DNA of 34,965 nt from the NCBI GenBank assembly GCA_011947345.1, contig JAAVTG010000881.1, forward strand, positions 1-34,965. Direction: 5' to 3'. The position numbers were made by a program, and so were the translations under genes. This document shows positions 9,837 through 20,685 of this stretch, one piece after another. The notes under the pieces are model-generated. The model ran no database searches, was not told the DNA's origin, and saw nothing but the letters and a program-made list of their open reading frames with translations. How positions within the stretch are numbered: position 1 is the first letter of the stretch; each line of letters starts with the position of its first letter. The DNA comes from Phytophthora quininea (lineage: Eukaryota > Oomycota > Peronosporomycetes > Peronosporales > Peronosporaceae).

Positions 9837-11791
9837 ATGATCCAGTTGCTGCCCCAGCCGTTGCTCAAGCTCGTGCTGAGCTTCGCTGTGTCTGGATATG
9901 ACACGGGGCTCCACCCACTTGGACAATCTCCCCACAGAGCGGTGTCGCGTCCGGTGCGCTCAAAGAGCTTCAGACCGTCTGCAAGGCCTGGCTACCTCCA
10001 CTTCGTGCCGTATTGGGGCAGTACAACCACAAGATCCTGACTTTGACGTTGAGAACGACGTCGACAGAGGAGCTACGGCAAATACATCACAAAGTGGAGA
10101 CTGCAGGGGCCCAAGTGATGGAGATCTACGTCTCGATCGAGCCCAGCTACGACTTTCAAGCTGCTGTCGAGGCTGCGGACGTTGACTGGTCTGCCATCTT
10201 TCAAAAGCTCCCAGGACTCAAGTTTCTGGATCTCACAAAGATCAATTTCAAAAGTCGCCATTTAGTTGCTGCTCTAGACGCAGTTGCAACGCATTGTCTT
10301 GAGTTAGAGGGTTTGCTGCTGCCATATCAAGCCTATGGCGTCGAGGAAGCAGAGATCCAATTCGTGATATCGAAATTGTATGCAGCACTGAAGAGATGGA
10401 GGGTTTTAGGGAATTGCGGTGGTCTTCGCCGACTTAGTGTCCCGACACGGATGATCAAACCTTCGGTTCAGGCGTGCAGAGAGTTTTTCGGGAATGTAGC
10501 AGCGCATTGTCCGTTGGTAGAGTATCTTGATGGCTACAAGGCGTCTCTCTCTACTGACGGCCACTGCGGGGTCAGAGATAGTTGGCTGCTCACCATTGAG
10601 GACTGGGGACAATTTAACGCCGTGTGCACGAACCTACGCGAGTTCAATTGGGTTATCGCACCGTTTGGAGACCCCTACTTCCGCGTCTTTGGAGAATACG
10701 TGAAACCTCAGCTGAAGACGTTGACGTTCGCAGTTAGCATGTTTTGGAACTGGAACTGGTATTTTATTGACACGAGTGAAGCTGCTGGAGCTCTTCCTGA
10801 TGTCGACTGGAAGAGGAGTATTGTGAGCGTCCTGGATACGGCTCCCTGGCAACAGATCCGGGTGCTGCGCTTCGAGGCTGTCCTTCGCTAGAGACATTGA
10901 AGGTAATTCTGTATCATCCTGTGGATGAGGACTTTTAGTAGATCCGTATGTACACGATATCAGCGGCTTTCGAGATGAAGAGATGCTCAACCAAGATGCG
11001 TTTGGCGACAACTTTTGCGAGATGCTAGCAACACACTGTCCATTCCTAACGTCTTTGATCATTGAGGAGGTTGCGGAGCTGTACAACGCGTTGAAATGAA
11101 ACCCATTTCGACGTTTACTGATCAGGGCCTTATGGCGCTGAGTCGGCTCAAGTATCTCCAATCGGTGGAGCTCCGAAGCATCAACTGCACAGGTAAGGGG
11201 CTTCTAAATTTCCTCAATGGTTTATCCGACGACTTCGTTGGGAACCGCACGTTTGAGATCTATGTTGGGGGAAGTTCGAGCGAGTCGGAGATGACATTTT
11301 ACGACGTAGTGAAAGAATTGCTGCAAGAACTAGCGCAGATTACTGATGCTTCATGCACCCGCCGAAAGTTTGCACTTCGTATTCAAAACTGGAGCTACAA
11401 TTCAAACCACGAGGTCGAGCGAAGCTGGAGCGAGACGTATTTGAACGAGTTGCGGCAGTTAATGAAACAAGTGGAAGCTGCTCATCCGTCCCTGCGTCAA
11501 CACGTCGTAACAATGGATCGACGTGGGAATGCATTTATGAGAATGGCCGAGTTTGGCATCTACTCGATGCACACGGATAGTAAGTATTACGACTGGGAAG
11601 ATTGGGAAGCGTTGCACGAGTCATCATCTACCGCAAAAATCACGTTTGCTGACAGAGAGCGCATGGACAACGATAATGCCGGCGAGTTTGAAGAAGAATA
11701 CCCTATGCTGGCGGGCGACTTCTACGATGACGAGGGGATCGATCCTGACGAGGACTTTGACGGCGATAATGACAGCGACTTTGAAATGTAG
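9837..11791 (+). CDS. F-box/LRR-like protein, copy 2
   Basis: The start ATG at 9837 (MIQLLPQPLLKLVLSFAVSG) matches the other copies' F-box beginning; the second half of the box (LKELQTVCKAWLPPLRAVL) is in another frame. The LRR-like body follows: LPGLKFLDLTKINF, CLELEGLLLP, CPLVEYLDGY, CTNLREFNWVIAPFGDPYF, CPSLETLKVILYHP, LKYLQSVELRSINCTG. The C-terminus is strongly acidic (DDEGIDPDEDFDGDNDSDFEM). The frame is broken near 9930, 10840, 10935 and 11095. The last two are one missing T in a T run and one missing A in an A run, and restoring them keeps the family pattern. The protein would be about 650 residues. It is probably an intact gene in imperfect sequence, but real decay cannot be excluded. 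Same family role as copy 1 is inferred. Confidence 0.65.
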
Positions 11792-11854
11792 CACACTGAT
11801 TGTGTTGGTTTATGGTGACTAATTTCAATATTTTACCGTAATGATGGGAGTCGA

Positions 11855-12500
11855 CGAGTTATTGATCTCTTTCACTGGGTGGTCGTTCCATTCGGCGACC
11901 CCAACTTTCGTGTGTTTGGGAAATACACAAAACCCCACTTGAAAGAGCTGTCGTTTGGGGTCGGCAGTGGATGGGATTGGTGTTGGAACTTCCACGATAC
12001 AAGTGACCCTGCTGGCCCAATACCAGACAACTGGGAGAAAAATATTGTGTGAACGACCAGGATATGGACCACCAAGTGCCGTCCTCAAGGCCTGCCCCTT
12101 CCTGTAGACAGTAAAGATTCAGATACACCACCTCGAGGGTCTTGCTCGCCGTAATACTGATGCAGAATATTCGCCTGTGGACGAAAATGTATTCGACAAC
12201 CACTTCTTCGAAACATTGGCCTCAAATTGCCCCATGGTGTCAACCGTTGCTGTTCACGAGACAGCGAAGCGCTACTCCACAACAGCTTTGATACCGATTC
12301 AGACATTTACAGACCGAGGATTCATGGCTCTCACTAAGCTAAAATACCTTCAGTCGCTGCAACTTCGAAGCGTCAACTGCATTGGCGAAGGTTTATTCGT
12401 TCTTCTGAACAATTTATCGAGCGAATTCACTGGGAACCGCGCGTCGCTACGGCAACATGTTATCGTGAAAATCTCGTCAGGAGCGACAACAACGTTTAAC
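11855..12500 (+). pseudogene. Truncated F-box/LRR-like relic, copy 3
   Basis: This stretch has no F-box and no N-terminal half. It begins inside the family's middle (HWVVVPFGDPNFRVFGKYTKP) and then shifts frame. It resumes at 12178 with DENVFDNHFFETLASNCP and TFTDRGFMALTKLKYLQSLQLRSVNC, then jumps from ...EFTGNR straight to ASLRQHV. Copy 2 has about 70 residues between these two points, so there is an internal deletion of roughly 200 bp. An in-frame stop follows NWEKNIV at about 12050. The 5' truncation and internal deletion cannot be explained by single-base errors, so this is a genuine relic. It lies directly between copies 2 and 4. Confidence 0.75.
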
Positions 12501-12570
12501 AATTTTAAAAGTGCGGATATGGCTACGTTCAATAAAACCTGTTTTGTTCTTCGAACTGAATCAAAAGAAA

Positions 12571-14618
12571 ATGGAGCGACTTCCTGTTCCGCTGGTCTCC
12601 AACATTTTGGGTTTCGCCGTGTCCGACTACAGCGAAGACCTGGTCCCGAGCAAGCGCAAGCTGCCTGTCGATGCGCTCCGCTCCCTCAGCATCGTCTGCA
12701 AGGCCTGGAGCGCTCTCATAAGAGAGCTCGTCTGCCGTCAGCAACTGTCCACTTGTACCATCCAGATTTCTTCCGGTTCCAGAGAGGAAATGTTAGAAAT
12801 CCGACGCAGACTAGCCAACCATGGAGTTAAAGTGTTGGATCTCCGACTTTGCGTCGGCGAGCCCGCCCGGATCAGTCCGTTCTACAGCGGCCGACGAGGC
12901 TTCCCCAGCTGGACGGACGACCTAAACGAAGTCAACGTGGACTGGGAGACGCTGTTCTGCTATCTGCCAGCAGTGCAGCGACTGGATCTATCTGCCATCC
13001 CATTAAGGAGTAAACATGTGTTGCAGATTCTGCAAACTGCAGTGAAATTCTGTCCTCAGGTGGAAGCCCTCAGTCTCTGCGGAGTGGGGAGCACGAGCTG
13101 CCCCGAGTGGATTTTGACGCTCTTTGCGGACTTTTGTATCAAGCCATGCAGGTGTGGCGAGATGGAGGCAAGAAGACGGGCTTGAGGCAGCTGACAGTCC
13201 CTGAAATCGGACAACGAGACAGGCTTCAAAGCTGCAAGACCTTTTTGAGAACGTAGTGAAATATTGTCCTAATGTGGAGTTTCTAGACGGATACAAAGGA
13301 TCGTTGTGTGAACTGGACAGACTGACCTGCAGAGACAACTGGATGATCACGCTGGGGCAGTGGGAAGAGTTTAACGCCACGTGCACCAAGCTACGAGAGT
13401 TCCACTGGGTGGTCGCGCCATTCGCTGACCCGTTCTTCAGTGTTTTTGGGAATTATGTAAAGCCGAAACTCACGAAACTCACCGTCGCAATCAGTATGCT
13501 TTGGGCATGGGACACCTACTTCGAAGAGTGTGAGATTGGCAATGGGGGAAATCCCGAGGCGGCTCGTAGATCTTGGGGGACGTTGAGGACCGACCGGGAT
13601 ATGGTTTTCGTGCTACAGATGTAAGTGCCGCACTGAAAGGCTGCCCAGCGCTGGATGATTTGGAAATCGAACTGTATCACCCTGTTGATGACGATGAATA
13701 TGGCTACGACGACGATGACGACATCGAGGACTTCCCTGATCGCGAAGTGCTCAATATTGACATTTTTAACGACCAGTTCTGTGAAACACTGGCTACGTAT
13801 TGTCCTCAGCTAACGAGTCTTTCCATTTGGGAAGTCGCTGAAGGACAGAACTCCAACCTCACGCCTATTCGAACATTCACAGACCGAGGCCTATTGGCTC
13901 TCGCACAGCTCAAATATTTGACAGTCATGCAACTGCGGACTGTCAACTGCACTGAAACGGTCTGTTTGAATTCTTAAAGCACCTTTCCGATGAATTCGCA
14001 GGTGAGAGGACGTTCCAGATCTGTCTTGGTGGGAGCCCCAACGACTCGAAGCTAGCCTTCTACAATGCGCTCACCAAGTTTTTGACCAAACTAGCTGAAG
14101 CTACTCCACAGCAATTGTCGTTTACTAGTCGAAAGTTTGTGCTTCGACTGATGAACTCTAACTACGGCTCGGTAGATACGAATTGGAGCAAGTCGTATCT
14201 CCGTCGTGTAGAGCGTTTAGTAAAGCGTGTAAAGCAGAAGCACCCGTCGCTGCGTCTTCGTATTACAACCTCTGGGCGTCGAGGGAAGACGTTCAAGAGC
14301 ATCATTGAACTGGGCTTATACACAGCTGAAACCGAGCCGAGCCCATGGTACGGCTGGGACGATGAAGAAAGAGACCGTAATGTCACGTTTGTGAACCGGG
14401 GCGATCGATCCTATGCGGATGAAGGACGTCGCAGAATTCCGGTGGAGCTGCGCCACCCCGAGTTGCTGGATCCGGATTCGCTGCCAATTGACTACGAACT
14501 GCCAGCAGATTACTTTGACGATTACTATGGAGCGTACGATGACTTTGATGACGACTACCTCGATTTCGGTGACTATGATGATGGCTTTTACGATGGAGAC
14601 GCTGACGAATATGAATGA
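12571..14618 (+). CDS. F-box/LRR-like protein, copy 4
   Basis: The start ATG at 12571 gives the clearest F-box of the family: MERLPVPLVSNILGFAV, then LRSLSIVCKAWSALIREL. The LRR-like body follows: LPAVQRLDLSAIPL, CPQVEALSLCG, YCPNVEFLDGYKGSL, CTKLREFHWVVAPFADPFF, CPALDDLEIELYHPVDDDE, LKYLTVMQLRTVNCT, KHPSLRLRITTSGRRGK. The C-terminal tail is Asp/Tyr-rich and very acidic (last ~45 residues). Frame breaks near 13110 (one G missing in a G run), 13243 (one T in a T run), 13565 and 13950 are all repaired by comparison with copy 1. About 680 residues. It converges on the second PLC with a 129 nt gap, mirroring the copy 1/PLC-lectin pair. Likely SCF substrate receptor; the target is unknown. Confidence 0.72.
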
Positions 14619-14747
14619 GGCATGCATTGAAAGACATCACGGCTGCACGGGTTCAAAAACGCTTCATATTTTGACTGTATTCAAACAAATGCCTTACAGT
14701 ACTTTCAAAACTGTTAGTTGTGCTTGTCCGCAGGCGTCAATTTCACT

Positions 14748-17104
14748 CTACGCGAGGGTTGCGTTAATCACGACAGAAGTCGTGGTAATTCCATTTGTCG
14801 AGAGCTGTGTACAGCAAGTAGTTCTGGTACGGATCCGCCGGTGCTGAGAATGTGTATCCGCTCGCACAGGAGTTGGCGTAGGCGACAATTGACCATGCCA
14901 AACTGGAGCTGCTCCAGCATGCTTTGTACGTCTTCGAAGCTGTGGTGCTCGCAACCCAGCGGCCACTAGAATTCATAAGGACGTAGGCTCCTGATGCGGT
15001 TGTGCTAGGCTCGTTCTCTGCCCATGACCACGCCTGTGCATTCATCTTGGCTCCGTCCACCATGTCAGTAGCAACGAGATTCATGTTCCATCGCACGAAG
15101 TTGCCAATGTTGCTGGAGTTCAGGAAGGTTTCGAACTCATCGGTGAACTCGCCTCCGTCGGAGAGCGAGATGTAGCGCAGCTCTGACTGATACGAGCGCA
15201 AGTAGTCATTGCCGTAGATCTCGAGACCATCGATCTTTCGGGAACTGTCAGGCAGAGTGTCGATGTAGTCAGTCGAGAGAACTTCATGGCCCCAGAAGTC
15301 ATACAGACTGTAAGCGAGTCCAGTATCATCGTTCGCAAGTAGTAGAATTCGGTATCCTGCCTCCAAGAACTCGTTTACACTGCCTGATGTCCAAGAACCA
15401 CTAGCAAGAGACTTGAGAGCTGACTGCGGTACAATGAAGTCGCCGAAAACGCTCGTCAACAGTGTGTTGAGATCGGCGTATTTGTCGAGACGAGAGATAT
15501 CCGATCCGGTGTCGAGGTAGACGAACACAAATTCCGTCGGGTTTACCTCGAGCCAATCCATTACTTCCTGCATTGAGTCACGCGTCGTGATCTCGTCCGT
15601 CGTCTTGATACCTGAGACCGAAGGAAAACATCCCAGCAACTCTGGACCCCACAGAATCGTACCGTACTTGGATAATTGGCTGTCAAAAGCGTCAAAGAAC
15701 GTCGTAATCGAGTTCGATCCGAGGTTACCACAATGGCCAGTGTGGAAGTCATCCAGGAAATAGTGCGTGTCGATCTCCAACCAACGCATGCCGATACCAA
15801 GCTGATCAGTCAAACTCAGGACGTGGTTGTTCGTCTTCAGGTACGAGTAGGACGCCTTGTTCGAGTTCAAATTCTCGTTGAAGAGCTGGTCGCGGTTGCC
15901 GTATCCATCCGCAAGTGTGATGGCGCTATTGTGTGTCGACGGAACTTGAGCATAGCACAACTTGCCGCTGAAAGCTAAGTCCCGCTGGTACGCGAGAGTC
16001 TGGTTAAGCCACGACGATACAGATGCAGAGCCCTTTTCACAAACGCTGCTGCATACAGTCCCAGCAGAGTTGCATTTGTCTACCATGGTGCACGTGATGT
16101 CTTCCATCGCGTTCTTACCAGGGTTATTGGTGCCAGGTGTGCGCGTTGCAGTCTGCTGAGCAATGAGGTACGAAGGATCCGAGCATGTGTCGGTGAATGA
16201 ACATGACGCTGTTCCTGGTACAGCGTCGACAAACTTGCCGCCACTTGCTGAAAAATCAATCATCCCGTTGAGAATATCCACAGTAGAGTCGTCGAAAAGT
16301 ACTGGAACCCGTTCTGGATGGACTCGATGAGAGGACGCATGTGGTCGACGCAGCACGAGTAGTCGATAGTTGTAGCTGCAGTTAACGAGGCCGAGTCTGT
16401 GTACGACTCTCCCTTCATGGCGCTGCATTCTTGACCTTCAGATATGGTGACGAAAGGCATGACGACCGACTCGAGAATCGTAAAGTTGGACGAAAGTACG
16501 TCGACGTCATCTGTGAAAACATGTTGTAGCCGCACGTAGATTCGCCAATACTGGAGCAGAAGAACTGGTTCACGCCGTTGACAAGCTCGTTCAAGATGAA
16601 CGAGTTGGTGGTTTTGTTCGGCGGCACGAAGTCCACGAGATCGATCAAGTCGCTGACCTCAGAGCAGCAGGTCACGTCTTGTTCGAAAACCGGCAGCAGT
16701 GTAGGTAGCAAGCCCAGCAGACACGGCGAGATGACAGTGTTGAGCGTAGAGCAAAAGTCATCCATGTCTGAGGAGGAAGTATCCACCATGTACTTGTAAA
16801 CGAGACTCGACATATCACTGGGAGACGCCACGATGTCTTTGACCAGGGAAACCACGTTGAGGAGTTGCGTGTCCGACTCCAGTGCGACCAGATCCGTGAG
16901 CGAACACGTGCTCGACGTGGTCGCGAGTGCTAGCAGCGCCGAGTAGAGGTTGTTGCTCACACAGACGTCGAGGTTGTAAGTGCTCGGCAGGATCGACAGC
17001 GCGCTGGCGGTGCACGTCGCTGCCTCGGTTGTCATCTGCGATCCGGACAAAGCTAACCCCACGACGCCCAGCGCGAATGATGTCGCGACGCGACCAAGCT
17101 TCAT
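14748..17104 (-). CDS. Secreted PI-PLC X-domain protein without lectin domain
   Basis: The start at 17104 gives a signal peptide (MKLGRVATSFALGVVGLAL...TTEA). The N-terminal cysteine-rich region matches the first PLC: CCSEVSDLIDLV, STCGYNMFSQM, YSCCVDHMRPLIESIQNGF. The X-like domain keeps the first His in VPSTHNSAITLADGYGN, GMRWLEIDTHYF, and the second His in FHTGHCGN. After TSVVINATLA it stops at 14748-14750, exactly where its paralogue enters the Pro/Thr linker and jacalin domain. About 785 residues. Frame breaks occur near 16500 and 16300 (one T missing from a T run) and near 14800. Without repairing the last one, the protein would end at 14764 as NYHDFCRD. Likely a soluble extracellular phosphodiesterase; substrate unproven. 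Confidence 0.83.
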
Positions 17105-17615
17105 GGTGATGAAATGCGAGATCAAAAGCGACAGCTTGCTCTGAACGTGGAGATTTGAGAACTGAGCGGCTTTGGCATCAAAGCGCTGGGAAGGATTGAC
17201 GTGAGGCCATTACAAGTCGCAGTCGACTGGCAAGAGATTGACAGCGATATGTGATGAGTCAGAGGGATCATCCCACTATTTGACCGATCGATGGTAGCAC
17301 TTGACGGTGAGTAATGTGCCAGTCAAGTTGGACTACACGGCGATTGACGGTGTTCTTCGTTGAGCAAGCCCCGCCAAGGTTCATCAAGATGCAAAGATGC
17401 TGCTCAACGGTAGGATACCGCCCACCAAGAATAGTGAGCACGACGTCCCATGCAAGAGCGAATTGGAATAGATAGCAGCACCTAAAAGCTCGGTCACTTG
17501 TGTAACAACCAGTCTTTTGGCACTCAAACATGCACAGAACGGGTCTTCGGGGTCTCTACAGCAGCAGCTATTCCAAGACGAAAAACGCAGCAGTGATCTC
17601 CCTGTTGTTGAAGAC
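17105..17615. other. Divergent intergenic region between PLC copy 2 and the AP2-like gene
   Basis: About 0.5 kb between two divergent starts. The downstream frame stays open upstream of its first ATG to at least 17517, just after a possible 3' splice site (AACAACCAG), so a short 5' exon of the plus-strand gene may lie here. No repeat or RNA gene seen. Confidence 0.35.
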
Positions 17616-18359
17616 ATGGACGGCTTTGAACACGGAAACCCGTCAACGGTTGAGGAAGGCAAAGGGGTGATGCACGGAACGCTGCGAAGCAACTCCAACA
17701 ACGGCAGTGAGTTCATGCGAGGAGAAGCTGTCGCGTTGAAAATCCATGACGCGCCGGAAGATGCGGATTATCATCTACAACGCAAAAGTATCGATGTCGG
17801 GGGTCCTACAAGTGGAATGCTCGGCAGATTTGGCGTCGGACAGCTCTTTGGTGGTGACCAAAGCTCCAACCAAGAACAAGACGCTCGTGTCGAGCAAAAG
17901 TACACAGTGCTAGGCCAGAAACACCAGTGGCGTAAGAACCGAGCGGGTCGGTCGAGACAACAGCAGACGATTTCGCCCGTTCAAGATGAAGATCGACCGG
18001 TGCAAGTGCCTGGGGGCAGGTACAGCCCCGGAAGGGGAAGTACAATCCCCAGCTCCTCTTCTTACGAGGATCGCATCTCCTCGGGACGTACTTCAGCTGA
18101 CTCCAGAGACGCATCGTCCTCATCCGACAGCGCTGGGAGAGGGAGCGAATTCTCACAAGGTCGCTCTTCTGTTGAGAGCTCAATAACGAGCGAAGGTGGC
18201 CAGCGCTACGTCGTGACGAGACAGAGGAAATCCAAATACTCGGCTAAACTTCATTTGTTCGGACAAAAGCCAATCTACTTAGGACGCTACAAGAATGAAG
18301 CGGCCGCACTGGCAGCCTGCGAGAGTGCCTGTAGTGTCATTCTAACGCCACGCAAGTGA
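17616..18359 (+). CDS. Low-complexity protein with C-terminal AP2-like segment
   Basis: The first in-frame ATG is at 17616 (MDGFEHGN), giving 247 residues ending at TGA 18357-18359. Most of the protein is Ser/Gln/Arg/Gly-rich and probably disordered (for example RYSPGRGST, SSSSYEDRISSG, SSSSDSAGRGSEF). The last ~45 residues (QRKSKYSAKLHLFGQK, then PIYLGRYKNEAAALAACESA) resemble the beta-sheet and start of the helix of an AP2/ERF DNA-binding domain: aromatic-x-Ala, F/FG, YLGRY, and an AA-A helix. That suggests a nuclear DNA-binding role, by inference. The frame is unbroken. A 5' exon upstream is possible. Alternative: an unrelated protein with a chance AP2-like end. Confidence 0.55.
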   Translation: MDGFEHGNPSTVEEGKGVMHGTLRSNSNNGSEFMRGEAVALKIHDAPEDADYHLQRKSIDVGGPTSGMLGRFGVGQLFGGDQSSNQEQDARVEQKYTVLGQKHQWRKNRAGRSRQQQTISPVQDEDRPVQVPGGRYSPGRGSTIPSSSSYEDRISSGRTSADSRDASSSSDSAGRGSEFSQGRSSVESSITSEGGQRYVVTRQRKSKYSAKLHLFGQKPIYLGRYKNEAAALAACESACSVILTPRK

Positions 18360-18657
18360 ACACCAGATGAATCCTTTGCAATGATTAGACACTACAATCT
18401 TGATTTATGCACAATACCGTTAAGAACTTTACGTCGAGTGTGTCATTAGTGCACGAGTGATCTCCAGCAATTTCACGGTCGCGTGGGGGTAGTCGTTCAC
18501 TATGGATTCTCGATCCTGGAGGTGTTTCCGCTGTAGACGCTGCTCTGGCGACGTCTCCAGTTGATCTCTGCGTGAGGGTCGTAATTCAAGGTGAACTTCA
18601 TCAATCCGGTAGCGTTCATTTTCTAGTGTTCATCGCAACAAACGCATTAGAAATATG

Positions 18658-20667
18658 TCAATCCCAGCAGCAGAACAGTGGCCGTGCCTTGAGAACCGAG
18701 TGGTAATGCACTTGCTCGCGCAAACGCAACTGAGCTTTGGTTTTCACATGCATGGCCTTCACGAGAATATTGTAGACTGCCGCACGTTCTGCCAACGGAT
18801 CGATGGTCAAAATCGCCTAAAAGATAACGTAAAGATAAGAACTTTGACTGAGCAGAAAGAAGCAAAGCAACGCACGTCTCGGACTGCAGAGAGCGGCACG
18901 ACTCCCTTCTGGTCCACATCTCGCTGCTCCAACTCGCTTTTGACAAGATATCCAAGTGAGTAAAACAATACAACACAAGAACGATAACCCCCATTACCTC
19001 AACACCAGGCAGTAAAAGTCTTGGATCTCCTTGAAATGCTGCGTGCGGATCGTCTTGACAAAGAATCCGAGTGGGTATTTAACATCCAAAGGAAGAATGT
19101 CGTCGATGTACAGGATGGAGTCGTTGCCGCCACGCTTCATCTTGTGCATATCTCGAATAATCGCTTGCTCGATCGCTTGCAGTTGGCCCGACGTTTTCAA
19201 CGGGAAAAACGTTCGCAACGCCACCAGCGCATCTTTCAGCAGCACACGACGCTCATTGACGAAGCTCTCGACGTTGTACATGGCACATAATTGCAGCAGA
19301 AGCTGCTGACAGCGATGGATCATTTGCTCCTGGTCCACATAGGCGAGATCGGAGATCGCTCCAGTCAGACACAGCAGAAACATCTCGATCTCCGCGTCCC
19401 AGCTGAACATTTGCAGAGCTACCAGCAGGTTGTACCCCACTCAGCGATCAATGGCTGGAAGCCGTACTTGTGGTACAGCTTCTCGTACAGCACCTGTTCA
19501 AGGGAGAACCGACCCAAAGGGTTGCGCAGTTCACGCTTCTGCTTCTCAACTAACACCTTACGGACCATCTTCTCCACGTCCACTTTCTTCATCGCCACGT
19601 GCTTGAGTTTGCCGCAATGGCGTAGGAACATGGGCACGCCTTCGTGCATCCCGAGAATGATATAGTCCTGCCTGGGTTTCGATGGGGAACTAGCAGAGCC
19701 TGGAGCTGCGATCGTGATCACTCCGAACGCGTTGGGGGTTATTAGACCAAGTGCAGAGTTTTTACGAACGGCCCGATCGAGTTGGTGATGCAGAATGTTC
19801 AGCTGCACTCGAGCTTCTTCCACGTCGTGCCAAATCTAAAGCAACCAGACGAGTAAAGGGTTAGTTTTTAGGGGCTGTAAGCCATTAAATCATATGCCCC
19901 GACTCAAATGGAGATTGACACCGCAGTGCTTCTGAAGCCGCTCGATCCAGTTGAGCATTTCCTTGACGAGTGACTTGGTTCTGCCTCGACTGTGTTTCTT
20001 AGCTGCGTCGTTGGCCTTTGCAGTCTCATCGACACTTTGTAGTATCCCATAATCGTCGTTGCTGTCTGCTTCACGTGTAGAGTTGGCAGCTTCGTGTTCT
20101 CGCAGACTCGCAGCGATCTCCCACTGATACTTTTGAACCGACAGCTCTGGAGTGTCTTCCACGATGCGGTCCCAGTCTGGTCTTGGCGTGTAGCACGTTC
20201 TCTTCCGCTCGAAAGATTCGTGGACTTGTTCGTACGTCGCTTGAATTTCTGTCAAAGCAACCTCGCACTGCTGTTTGGTTTGAATGTCTTGAGTGTACTG
20301 CTCGTCCAAGCTCGCCAGTTTGTCTTCCAGGTCTTTGATCTCGGTCTCGAGTGCTTTATTCTCCGCTTCAGCGTTCTGGACTTGCACTGCTACTGTCGCG
20401 TGCTGCTCCTGCCACTTCTTCTCCTCCATGTGGCGCTTTAGAGGCGCGCTCGAGACAAAGTCCAAGTAGAGTTGTTGACTTCGGAGCTCTTTCAGTTGAG
20501 CTCTCTGCGTGTCAAGCTGCAACTCCAGCACTTCGCAGTCTTGTTGCAGCTCTTTCTCTTCTTCCGTCAGTAAGGCGTACTCTGTCTCTAAATGCTGTAA
20601 AGTCCGTCGTTCAGCTTCGATTTCGGCTCGATTGTAAACGTGGCACAGCAGGACCTTCTTCCAAATG
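18658..20667 (-). CDS. Coiled-coil protein, multi-exon, 5' end missing (possibly TSNAXIP1-like)
   Basis: Reading leftward: a long coiled coil (AEIEAERRTLQHLETEY, then heptads in LETEIKDLEDKLASLDEQY), a CYTPRPDWDRIVEDTPEL motif, and an intron at about 19836-19919 (CTAAC branch site, clear 3' AG, poor 5' site). A conserved block follows: WHDVEEARVQLNILHHQL, LEQVLYEKLYHKYGFQP, EWG..NLLVALQMFSWD. Then come GT-AG introns 18937-18997 and 18817-18875 flanking a short exon (SELEQRDVDQKGVVPLSAV), and the last exon ends at TGA 18658-18660 (LFCCWD). One base is missing near 19440 (G run). No ATG exists in the first exon: the frame meets TGA at 20676-20678, 8 bp from the inverted-repeat boundary. Resemblance to the axonemal-type TSNAXIP1 family is from memory and weak; the gene structure is well supported. 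Confidence 0.65.
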
Positions 20668-20685
20668 ATTCGGGCTCAATAACCC

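Noticed and set aside
14416..14618. Acidic Asp/Tyr-rich region as a separate repeat protein
   Set aside because: It continues in frame from the F-box copy 4 body, and copy 2 has a comparable acidic tail.
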